Shown: piece after piece, positions 26,798 to 33,888 of the stretch | How the letters are laid out: every line of letters starts with the position of its first letter | Position numbering within the stretch: position 1 is the stretch's first letter | Source of the DNA: JBOGTC01 sp050692055 | GTDB lineage: Bacteria; Chloroflexota; Limnocylindria; QHBO01 | Assembly (NCBI GenBank): GCA_050692055.1 | Contig: JBOGTC010000155.1 | Span: 12,427 to 76,426 of the forward strand | Direction: 5' to 3' | DNA: 64,000 nucleotides | Program-made: the position numbers and the translations under genes | The notes under the pieces: generated by a model | What the model was told of the DNA's origin: nothing | Seen by the model: only the letters and a program-made list of their open reading frames with translations | The model's database searches: none

Positions 26798-27328
26798 ATG
26801 AAGATCAGCACGCGCACCGAGTACGGCATCCGGATCCTCGCCACGTTGGCGCGGTCAGAGGACGGGGCGTGCCTGTCGCTCAGCGAGATCGCTCGGCGCG
26901 AGAAGCTGCCGCACGCCTACCTGGAACACCTCGTTGGCGACCTGCGCCGTGCAAACCTCGTGACTGCCACGCGCGGCGCCTCGGGCGGGTACCGCTTGGC
27001 GCGACCGGCCGCCCGGATCGGCATGACCGAGGTCGTGCGCGCGCTCGAGGGCCCCATCCTGGAGATGCCGTGCGCCGGCGCGGACAACCTCGAGGCCTGC
27101 GACCGGCCGCAGCCGTGCAGCGTGCACGAGGTGTTCCAGCGCATCTACGAGTCGCTGCACGGGACGCTCGGCGCGACGACCCTGGATGACGTCGCCGCCA
27201 GCACCGGTGGCCCGCCGTATCCACCGCAGGTGCGCCGAAAGCGCGCTGCACAGGCCGCCCTCGCCGCACGCCAGAAGCAGAACCAGCACCGAACCATCCC
27301 ACTAGGAGCACGACAAGCAGACTCATGA
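26798..27328 (+). CDS. Rrf2-family Fe-S sensing transcriptional regulator
   Basis: IscR/SufR-like regulator of 176 residues. Winged helix at the N-terminus (KISTRTEYGIRILATLA, EKLPHAYLEHLVGDLRRANL, TRGASGGYRLAR). Three cysteines, C92, C101 and C107 in MPCAGADNLEACDRPQPC, sit where IscR binds its [2Fe-2S] cluster, with wider first spacing. A basic tail of about 40 residues follows, which is not usual. It lies inside the suf block, 4 bp after the Rieske stop and overlapping the sufC start by 4 bp, so it probably autoregulates the operon. Confidence 0.9.
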   Translation: MKISTRTEYGIRILATLARSEDGACLSLSEIARREKLPHAYLEHLVGDLRRANLVTATRGASGGYRLARPAARIGMTEVVRALEGPILEMPCAGADNLEACDRPQPCSVHEVFQRIYESLHGTLGATTLDDVAASTGGPPYPPQVRRKRAAQAALAARQKQNQHRTIPLGARQADS

Positions 27329-28173
27329 CCGATGAACTGGTGATCCGCGGGCTCGACGTGAGCATCGCTGGCAAGAAGATCCTCCGCGGCCTCGACCTGA
27401 CCGTGAAGCAGGGCGAGGTGCACGCGCTGATGGGGCCTAACGGCTCCGGCAAGACGAGCCTGGCCTACACGCTGATGGGCCATCCCGACTACGTCGTGGA
27501 CGCCGGCACCATCAGCTGGGCGGGCTCCGACCTGCTCGGCCTGGCGCCGGACAAGCGTGCGCGGCTGGGCCTCTTCCTCGCCTTCCAGTATCCGAGCGCC
27601 ATCCCCGGCGTCACTGTCGCAAGCTTTCTGCGCAACATCTACAACGCCGTCCACCATCCGCAGCAGCCGGCGCCGGAAGAGACAGGGCAGGTGCCGAAGT
27701 ACACCGGCATCCCGCTGGCGAAGTTCCGCAGGCTGATGGAGGAGAAGATGGCGCTGCTGCGCATCGATCCTGCCTTCGCCGCGCGCTACGTCAACGAGGG
27801 TTTCTCCGGCGGCGAGAAGAAGCGCCTGGAAATGCTCCAGATGGCCGTGCTTGGCCCGAAGATGGCGATCCTGGACGAGACGGATTCCGGCCTCGACATC
27901 GACGCGCTCAAGAGCGTGGCCGAGGGCATCAACGCCAGCCTGTCGCCCGAGATGGGCGTGCTGATGATCACGCACTACCAGCGCATGCTGAACTACGTGA
28001 AGCCCGGGTTCGTGCACGTCCTGCTCGACGGCCGCGTGGTGATGTCGGGCGGCGAAGAGCTCAGCCACCAGCTCGAGGCGAACGGCTACGACTGGGTGCG
28101 CGAGCAGGTGGGCCTGCCGGCCGGGACCGGCGACGAGGCCGCCGTGCCCGAGCCGGTCGCGGCGCAGCACTAG
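27325..28173 (+). CDS. sufC: Fe-S assembly ATPase SufC
   Basis: ABC-type ATPase that drives conformational change in SufBCD, 282 residues. Walker A GPNGSGKTS (37-45), Q-loop in LAFQYPSAIPG, signature SGGEKKR, Walker B MAILDETDSGLD and switch His in MITHYQRML are all present. The C-terminus is extended by about 25 residues rich in Ala/Pro/Glu. The ATG overlaps the rrf2 stop. Confidence 0.96.
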   Translation: MTDELVIRGLDVSIAGKKILRGLDLTVKQGEVHALMGPNGSGKTSLAYTLMGHPDYVVDAGTISWAGSDLLGLAPDKRARLGLFLAFQYPSAIPGVTVASFLRNIYNAVHHPQQPAPEETGQVPKYTGIPLAKFRRLMEEKMALLRIDPAFAARYVNEGFSGGEKKRLEMLQMAVLGPKMAILDETDSGLDIDALKSVAEGINASLSPEMGVLMITHYQRMLNYVKPGFVHVLLDGRVVMSGGEELSHQLEANGYDWVREQVGLPAGTGDEAAVPEPVAAQH

Positions 28174-28183
28174 ACCGATCTCG

Positions 28184-29461
28184 ATGGCGATTCCGCAGGC
28201 CGCCACCCCACTGCCGAAGGCCGGCGCCTTCGATGGAGCCGCGCTGCGCGCGGGCTTCCCGGTCTTCGAACGTGCGCACAAGTCCGGGAAGCCGGTCGCT
28301 TACCTGGACTCGGCCTCCTCGTCGCAGAAGCCTCGGGCGGTCATTGACGCCGTGGCCGATGCCTACGCCCACCACTACGCCAACGTGCACCGCGGCATCT
28401 ACGAGCTGAGCGTCGACGCCGACGCCCGCTATGAGGGCGCGCGCCGCGCGCTGGCTCGGTTCATCGGCGCCCCGAGCGATCGCGAGGTCGTGTTCGTGCG
28501 TAACGCGACGGAGGCCATCAACCTGGTCGCCTACTCCTGGGGCCGCAGCAACCTGCGCGCCGGGGACCTGATCCTCAGCTCCGTGATGGAGCACCACGCC
28601 AACCTGGTGCCGTGGCAGCAGCTGGCGACCGAGACCGGCGCCTCCCTCGAGTACGTGGCCATCACGGACGACGGCCGGCTCGACCTCGACGACCTTCGCG
28701 CGCGGCTGGCGCGCGGCCCGAAGCTGGTCGCCTTCAGCCAGGTCAGCAATGCCCTTGGCACCATCAACCCGGTGGCCGAGGTCACGCGCCTGGCGCACGA
28801 GGCCGGCGCGCTCGTCGTGCTGGACGCCGCCCAGTCCGTGCCGCACATGCCGGTCGATGTCACCGCGCTGGGCGTCGACTTCGCGGCGCTGTCCGGCCAC
28901 AAAATGCTCGGGCCTTCGGGAATCGGCGCGCTCTGGGCTCGGCGCGAGCTGCTCGACGCCATGCCGCCCTTCCTGACCGGCGGCTCCATGATCAGCCGCG
29001 TATCGCTGGAGGGCACCGAGTGGAACGAGGTGCCGTGGAAGTTCGAGGCCGGCACGCCGGCCATCGCGGAGGCTGCCGGCCTGGCCGCCGCCATCGGCTA
29101 CCTGGAGGGCATCGGCATGGAGAACGTCCGTGCCCACGAGCGCTGGCTGTTCGAGCACGCCTGGGCTGCGCTGGGCGAGCTGCCCGGCATTCGCCGCCTG
29201 GGCCCGGACGACCCCGACCAGCACGCCGGCGTCATCAGCTTCGTGGCCGACGGCATCCATCCTCACGACATGGCCACCATCCTGGACCAGCATGCCGTCG
29301 CGGTGCGTGCGGGCCACCACTGCGCGCAGCCGGTGATGCAGCGCTACGACCTGCCGGCCACCACCCGCGCCAGCTTCTATGTCTACAACGACCTCGACGA
29401 CGTCGAGCGGCTGGTGACCGCCGTTCGAGCTGCGCAGAAGGTCTTCGGGGTCGCGGCGTGA
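28184..29461 (+). CDS. sufS: Cysteine desulfurase SufS
   Basis: PLP enzyme taking sulfur from cysteine as a persulfide for Fe-S assembly, 425 residues. The PLP lysine is K240 in LSGHKMLGP, and the persulfide cysteine is C380 in RAGHHCAQP. The short active loop and the RASFYVYN ending are type II (SufS) features, consistent with the SufU partner gene that follows with a one-base overlap. A GNATEAINLVAYSW-like region and the HHANLVPWQQL motif are also visible. Confidence 0.96.
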   Translation: MAIPQAATPLPKAGAFDGAALRAGFPVFERAHKSGKPVAYLDSASSSQKPRAVIDAVADAYAHHYANVHRGIYELSVDADARYEGARRALARFIGAPSDREVVFVRNATEAINLVAYSWGRSNLRAGDLILSSVMEHHANLVPWQQLATETGASLEYVAITDDGRLDLDDLRARLARGPKLVAFSQVSNALGTINPVAEVTRLAHEAGALVVLDAAQSVPHMPVDVTALGVDFAALSGHKMLGPSGIGALWARRELLDAMPPFLTGGSMISRVSLEGTEWNEVPWKFEAGTPAIAEAAGLAAAIGYLEGIGMENVRAHERWLFEHAWAALGELPGIRRLGPDDPDQHAGVISFVADGIHPHDMATILDQHAVAVRAGHHCAQPVMQRYDLPATTRASFYVYNDLDDVERLVTAVRAAQKVFGVAA

Positions 29462-29895
29462 TGGACAACCTGTACCGCGACTTCATCCTCGAGCACTACC
29501 GCGCGCCTCACAACAAGGGCGTGCTCGATCCGCACGACCTTCATTTCGCCGATTCGAACCCAACCTGCGGCGACGAGCTGTCGATGACGATCCAGCTCGA
29601 CGACGGCAAGGACCGCGTCGCCGATGTGGCCTTCGACGGCCGCGGCTGCGCCATCAGCCAGGCATCAGCCTCCATCTTGACCGATGAGCTGCGCGGCTTG
29701 AGCCTCGACGAGCTGCGCGAGATCGACCCGCGCGACGTGCTCGAGAACCTCGGCGTGCCCATAGGTCCGGCCCGCCTGAAGTGCGCGCTGCTCAGCTACA
29801 AGGTGCTGCAGGGCGCGGTCATCGGCGCGGAGGCGCGGTGGCCGGATGAGGCTGAGGTCCTCGCCGGCGCGAACAAGGGAGGCTCCGCGCCGTGA
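29461..29895 (+). CDS. sufU: Zinc-dependent sulfurtransferase SufU
   Basis: Accepts persulfide from SufS, 144 residues. Zinc ligands are C36 and D38 in NPTCGDEL, C63 in GRGCAIS and C108 in LKCALLSY, in the family order. The insert after C63 distinguishes SufU from IscU. Its presence rather than SufE/SufA places this system with Gram-positive-type SUF. The start codon shares one base with the sufS stop, and the end overlaps the next gene by 4 bp. Confidence 0.95.
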   Translation: MDNLYRDFILEHYRAPHNKGVLDPHDLHFADSNPTCGDELSMTIQLDDGKDRVADVAFDGRGCAISQASASILTDELRGLSLDELREIDPRDVLENLGVPIGPARLKCALLSYKVLQGAVIGAEARWPDEAEVLAGANKGGSAP

Positions 29896-31013
29896 GCATG
29901 CGGGAGGTCGGCACGGCCGAGGCGCGGCGACTGGCCGAGGAAGAGGGCTACCGGGTCATCGACGTGCGCGAGCAGGTCGAGTGGGACGAGGGCCACATCC
30001 CCGGCGCGACGCACATCCCGCTGGCGGACGTGCCGGCCCGGATCAGTGCCGAGGTGCCGGATCTCGCCACGCCGATCCTGCTGCACTGCCTGTCCGGCGC
30101 GCGATCCGGCCGCGCGATGGTCCACCTGGATTCGATCGGCTACACGAACCTCGCCAACCTCGGTGCGCACCTTCGCGAATGGCGCGCCAGCGGCGGCGCG
30201 TGGGAGGAGCCGGTTGCAGTGCTCAGCGACGCCCAGCGGCGCCGCTACAGCCGCCAGACTCTCATCCCCGAGATCGGCCAGGAGGGACAGCGCAGGCTGC
30301 TCGACTCGCGCGTGCTGCTCATCGGCGCCGGTGGCCTGGGCTCGCCGATCGCGCTCTATCTCGCGGCGTCGGGCGTGGGGACCATAGGCCTGGTCGATGA
30401 CGACGTGGTCGATGAGTCGAACCTCCAGCGGCAGGTGCTGCACGGGACGGATCGGATCGGCATGAAGAAGGTCGACTCGGCCGAGCTCACGCTGCGTGGC
30501 CTCAATCCCGAGACGCGCGTCGTCAAGCACGAGGAGCGGTTGGGCGCTGACAACGTCGAGCGGCTCATCGCCGAGTACGACGTGATCGTTGACGGGACCG
30601 ATAACTTCGACACCCGGTACGTCCTCAACGATGCCGCCGTGAAGCTGCGCAGGCCGGTGGTGCACGGCTCGATCTACCGCTGGGACGGCCAGGTCACGAC
30701 CTTCGTCCCGTTCGAGGGGCCGTGCTACCGATGCATGTACCCCACTCAGCCGCCGGACGAGCTGGCGCCCGGATGCTCGGTTGCAGGCGTGCTCGGCGTC
30801 CTGCCGGGCATCGTGGGCCTGATCCAGGCCAACGAGGTGTTCAAGCTGCTGCTCGGCGTGGGCGACACGCTCGCGGGGCGCCTCCTCATGTTCGACGCCA
30901 TGGGCACGGCCTTCGACGAGGTCCGCATCTGGCGCGATCCGGCGTGCCCGGCCTGCGGCGAGGGTTCCGTGGCGGTGGAGCCTGTACCGGTCTCGGCGGC
31001 CGCCCGCTCGTGA
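29892..31013 (+). CDS. Rhodanese-MoeB/ThiF fusion, sulfur-carrier adenylyl/sulfurtransferase
   Basis: Activates the C-terminal glycine of a ubiquitin-like sulfur carrier and loads it with sulfur, 373 residues. An N-terminal rhodanese domain (1-105) has active-site C66 in LLHCLSGARS. The ThiF/MoeB domain has GAGGLGS (145-151), SNLQRQVLH, DGTDNFDTRYV and zinc cysteine pairs in CYRCMYP and CPACGEG. In MoeZ of actinobacteria the rhodanese is at the C-terminus; here the order is reversed. Adjacent sufS can supply persulfide and CysO is the likely client. GTG at 29892 fits the GGGAGG site; ATG 29898 is the alternative. Confidence 0.92.
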   Translation: MSMREVGTAEARRLAEEEGYRVIDVREQVEWDEGHIPGATHIPLADVPARISAEVPDLATPILLHCLSGARSGRAMVHLDSIGYTNLANLGAHLREWRASGGAWEEPVAVLSDAQRRRYSRQTLIPEIGQEGQRRLLDSRVLLIGAGGLGSPIALYLAASGVGTIGLVDDDVVDESNLQRQVLHGTDRIGMKKVDSAELTLRGLNPETRVVKHEERLGADNVERLIAEYDVIVDGTDNFDTRYVLNDAAVKLRRPVVHGSIYRWDGQVTTFVPFEGPCYRCMYPTQPPDELAPGCSVAGVLGVLPGIVGLIQANEVFKLLLGVGDTLAGRLLMFDAMGTAFDEVRIWRDPACPACGEGSVAVEPVPVSAAARS

Positions 31014-31173
31014 CGTCGTGGCGTTATTCCTCACGGACTGAACCGTCGACCGAGCCGCTCTTACCGCCATCCTGCGGGCTCAGGTCTGAATCTGGCGACT
31101 CCAGGCCAGATCTCGGGCACGGATGCAGACACCACATGAATTTGGCGAGAGACACACGAGACACACAGGACCG

Positions 31174-31443
31174 ATGAGCACGATCCGCATTCCGCCCGTC
31201 CTGCGCGACAGCGTGAACGGCGAGCGCAGCGTCGCCGTCAGCGGCTCGACCGTGTCCGAGGCGCTCGACGACCTGTTCGGTCAGCATCCCGCGCTGCGCG
31301 ACCGCGTAACCGAGGACGGCGCGCTGAGCCGCTTCATCAATGTCTACGTCAACGACCGAGACGTGCGCTACCGCGACGGGCTCGACACGCCGATCGGCGC
31401 CGACGACACGATCATCATCCTGCCGGCCATGGCCGGCGGTTGA
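31174..31443 (+). CDS. cysO: Ubiquitin-like sulfur carrier protein, CysO/MoaD type
   Basis: Beta-grasp sulfur carrier of 89 residues ending in the diagnostic Gly-Gly (AMAGG), the site of thiocarboxylation. The length and the VPPVLR-like start match CysO/MoaD rather than the shorter ThiS. The genes for its presumed activator (rhodanese-MoeB), its cysteine synthase (CysM) and its peptidase (Mec) flank it, which supports the CysO role over a molybdopterin role; no mo-genes are seen. The ATG lies inside a GGACCGATG octamer copy. A 160 bp spacer with a weak ATCTGG/CCAGAT hairpin (31090-31111) precedes it. Confidence 0.88.
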   Translation: MSTIRIPPVLRDSVNGERSVAVSGSTVSEALDDLFGQHPALRDRVTEDGALSRFINVYVNDRDVRYRDGLDTPIGADDTIIILPAMAGG

Positions 31444-31765
31444 GCCCAACCGGACCGATGCCGGTCGGTGCGCGCCGCCTTCAACGGTCATCTGCGCTCC
31501 TGGAGCGCATAGGCCGCCGATCTCGCGCCGGGAGTAGTGCCGACTCGTCAAGTGCTCGCCTGGAGCGCGTAAGCCGCCGATCCCGTGCGGTGAGCAGCGC
31601 CGAACGGTCATATGCGCACCCGGAGCGCGTAAGCCGGCAGAAGCTGGATGAGGTGCCTCCTGCTGAGCGTGCCCGCGCATCTGAGCCCGCGTCAGCAGCG
31701 GCTAACGCGCTTCTCCGCGGCGTATGACCAGTCACGGGTCTGCCGCCGCCACGAGCGGCCGAGCC
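31444..31765. repeat. 60 bp tandem repeat with GGAGCGC hairpins between cysO and cysM
   Basis: A 322 bp gap with no supported gene. From 31484 to about 31645 a unit of exactly 60 bp repeats 2.7 times; each copy contains CGGTCAT or a variant, then a GGAGCGCRTARGCCG segment, then GATCYCGYGC. The first copy holds a perfect hairpin, TGCGCTCC-T-GGAGCGCA (31493-31509). An open frame at 31440-31727 exists only because 60 is a multiple of three; its product is repetitive Ser/Arg and unconvincing. Confidence 0.6.
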
Positions 31766-32695
31766 ATGCAGGACCTGGTGGCTGCCATCGGCAACACGCC
31801 GATGATCGAGCTCCGGCGCCTGGCACCGCACGCCGGAGTTCGCCTGTACGCGAAGCTCGAGGGCAACAACCCGACGGGATCGGTCAAGGACCGCGTGGCA
31901 CGCGCGATGATCGACGACGCGCTGGCGTCCGGCGCCCTGCGGCCCGGCCAGGCGATCCTGGAGCCGTCGAGCGGCAACACCGGCATCAGCCTGGCGATGA
32001 TCGGGTCGCGGCTCGGCCACGCGGTGCGGATCGTGATGCCGGACAACACGACGCCCGAGCGCGAGCAGCTCCTGCGCCTGTACGGCGCGGAGATCGTCTT
32101 CTCGCCGGGTGCCGAGGGCTCGAACGGCGCCATCCGGCTGGCGCAGCAGCTCGCCGATGCCGATGCGACGCTCTACATGCCGTACCAGTACGGCAACGAA
32201 GCCAACCCGCGGGCGCACGAGGAGACCACCGGGCCGGAGATCCTGGCGCAGGTGCCGGAGATCGACGTCTTCGTCGCCGGGCTCGGCACCGGCGGGACGC
32301 TGACCGGGGCGGGCCGATTCCTGAAGCGCGAACGGCCCGGCGTACGGATCGTGGCTGCTGAGCCGCTGCCCGGGGAGCAGGTCCAGGGGCTGCGGTCGCT
32401 CGATGAGGGCTTCGTGCCTCCGGTCCTCGACGAATCGGTCCTCGACGACAAGTACCTTGTCAACAACCGCGATGCGGTCATCGGCCTGCGCCGGCTGCTG
32501 CGCGAGGAGGGCATCTTCGCCGGCCTGTCCTCCGGAGCCGCCCTCGCCGTCGCGGTGCGGGTCGCACGCGACATGGGGCGCGGGCACGTGGTCGTCCTGC
32601 TGGCTGACGGCGGCTGGAAGTACCTCTCGGCAGATCTTTGGACCCGCGACCTCGACGCCCTGGAGGATGAGCTGGAGGGCTCGCTCCTCTGGTGA
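31766..32695 (+). CDS. cysM: Cysteine synthase, CysM (CysO-dependent) type
   Basis: PLP-dependent sulfhydrylase of 309 residues. PLP lysine K41 in NPTGSVKDR, the substrate loop SSGNTGISLAM and the phosphate-binding GTGGTLTGAGRFLK are visible. In mycobacteria the homologous CysM uses O-phosphoserine and CysO-thiocarboxylate; the neighbouring cysO and mec genes argue for the same chemistry. I prefer the ATG at 31766 because MQDLVAAIGNTP aligns with family N-termini; the frame is open from 31724. Confidence 0.92.
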   Translation: MQDLVAAIGNTPMIELRRLAPHAGVRLYAKLEGNNPTGSVKDRVARAMIDDALASGALRPGQAILEPSSGNTGISLAMIGSRLGHAVRIVMPDNTTPEREQLLRLYGAEIVFSPGAEGSNGAIRLAQQLADADATLYMPYQYGNEANPRAHEETTGPEILAQVPEIDVFVAGLGTGGTLTGAGRFLKRERPGVRIVAAEPLPGEQVQGLRSLDEGFVPPVLDESVLDDKYLVNNRDAVIGLRRLLREEGIFAGLSSGAALAVAVRVARDMGRGHVVVLLADGGWKYLSADLWTRDLDALEDELEGSLLW

Positions 32696-33129
32696 GCCGG
32701 ACCGATACGGACCGATCCGTGACGGTCCCAGGTGCCCTCGCCCTGGCCATGCTCGACCACGCCCGCGCCGATCTGCCGAACGAGGCCTGCGGCCTGCTCT
32801 CGGGCTCGCTGGCGGAGGGGCGCGCGCTGGCGTTCCATCCGGCGCGCAACGCCGAGGCCAGCCCGCTGCGCTACAACGTCCATCCGGACGATCTCGTGCG
32901 CATCACGTTCGAGATCGAGGATGCCGGCCAGGACCTTGTCGCCATCTTCCACTCCCACACGCGTTCGCCGGCCGTCCCATCGGCCACCGATCGTCGTGCG
33001 GCCCAGTATCCCGACGCGTTCTATCTGCTGCTCACCCTCGCGGACCCCGACGCGCCGCCTGACCGTGCGTTCCGCGCATGGCGCATCCATGGCGGACAGA
33101 GCTTCGAGGTCCCGTTGCGGATCGACTGA
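32692..33129 (+). CDS. mec: JAMM/MPN metallopeptidase releasing cysteine from CysO (Mec type)
   Basis: Zinc peptidase of 145 residues. The JAMM motif is complete: E31 in NEACGLLSG, and H87-S-H89-x7-S97-x2-D100 in FHSHTRSPAVPSATD. In Mycobacterium tuberculosis the equivalent Mec+ cuts the CysO-cysteine adduct made by CysM. The GTG start overlaps the cysM stop by 4 bp. Two GGACCGAT octamers lie back to back at its 5' end (32699 and 32709); a GTG at 32718 is a possible later start. Confidence 0.92.
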   Translation: MSRTDTDRSVTVPGALALAMLDHARADLPNEACGLLSGSLAEGRALAFHPARNAEASPLRYNVHPDDLVRITFEIEDAGQDLVAIFHSHTRSPAVPSATDRRAAQYPDAFYLLLTLADPDAPPDRAFRAWRIHGGQSFEVPLRID

Positions 33130-33144
33130 CGCGGTCGGATCGAG

Positions 33145-33888
33145 TCAGCAGTCGTACGAGGCGTCTGCCGTGATGTGGGCGCTCGGCGCATGGATGGCCA
33201 GGTCCATGCCGCATGAGCCCTCCTCGCCGCCGGACCGATAGCTGAGCACGAACTGGCCCTCGTCGGGTGGCGGCAGCCACCGCGCCGACGCGAGGGCGAG
33301 CCCGTCAAGGTTGCCACTCCCCAGGATGGAGTGTGCCAGCGCGTCGAGCTGCGGCAGGAGCGCCTGAGGAAAGCCGCGCAGGTTGCTCGAGACCAGCTCC
33401 ACGGCGGCGGTGGATGGCGTGACTTCGAAGACGTAGAGATCCTCGCCGACCGCGCCATCGGGCGCGCCCGACACCTCCAGGGAGCAGGTCTGCTGGCCGC
33501 ATGAACCGCTGGCAACGAGCTGCTGCCACGGATCGGACGCATCGAAGGCCCAGATCGCCTGGGCAACGGCGGTGGCGATCGCCTCGGTCTGGAGCTCGTC
33601 CGGCACGCCACCGGGACGACGAGACGTGCCCATTGCCTCGAGGACATCGACGCCGTCGTGGTGCCGGCCCGGCTCTGGAACGTCGAATCCGAGCGGGGAC
33701 GGAGGCGAGCCCATCGGGAGAGGCGTCGGCGAGCGGCTCGACCCCGGAGGCGCGACCGATGTCGGCGTGGCAGTGGGCGCGGCGGTCGCGTCGGCCGTGG
33801 TCGTTGGGGCGTCCGCAACGCAGGCCGTGGCCAATGCCATCAGGCCGACCGTCAAGGCGGCGGCCGCGCGGCTAGGAGCCGAGCGCAC
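33145..33888 (-). CDS. Predicted secreted lipoprotein, unknown family
   Basis: A 247-residue protein with a signal peptide ending in the lipobox ALATAC, followed by an Ala/Thr/Pro-rich linker of about 60 residues. The C-terminal domain has four cysteines (SCGQQTCS, GSCGMD, terminal YDC) that could form disulfides. No family recognised. The GTG at 33888 gives a complete signal peptide and overlaps the 3' end of the SLH protease gene by 17 bp; a longer reading up to 34050 would lie inside that gene. Confidence 0.66.
   Translation of the reverse strand: MRSAPSRAAAALTVGLMALATACVADAPTTTADATAAPTATPTSVAPPGSSRSPTPLPMGSPPSPLGFDVPEPGRHHDGVDVLEAMGTSRRPGGVPDELQTEAIATAVAQAIWAFDASDPWQQLVASGSCGQQTCSLEVSGAPDGAVGEDLYVFEVTPSTAAVELVSSNLRGFPQALLPQLDALAHSILGSGNLDGLALASARWLPPPDEGQFVLSYRSGGEEGSCGMDLAIHAPSAHITADASYDC

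Noticed and set aside
31484..31645. Possible CRISPR array
   Set aside because: The unit is contiguous 60 bp with no spacer/repeat alternation and no cas genes nearby.
31440..31727. ORF of 95 residues with a 20-residue internal repeat
   Set aside because: It arises from the 60 bp tandem repeat, which keeps any frame open; the product is low-complexity Ser/Arg with no ribosome site.
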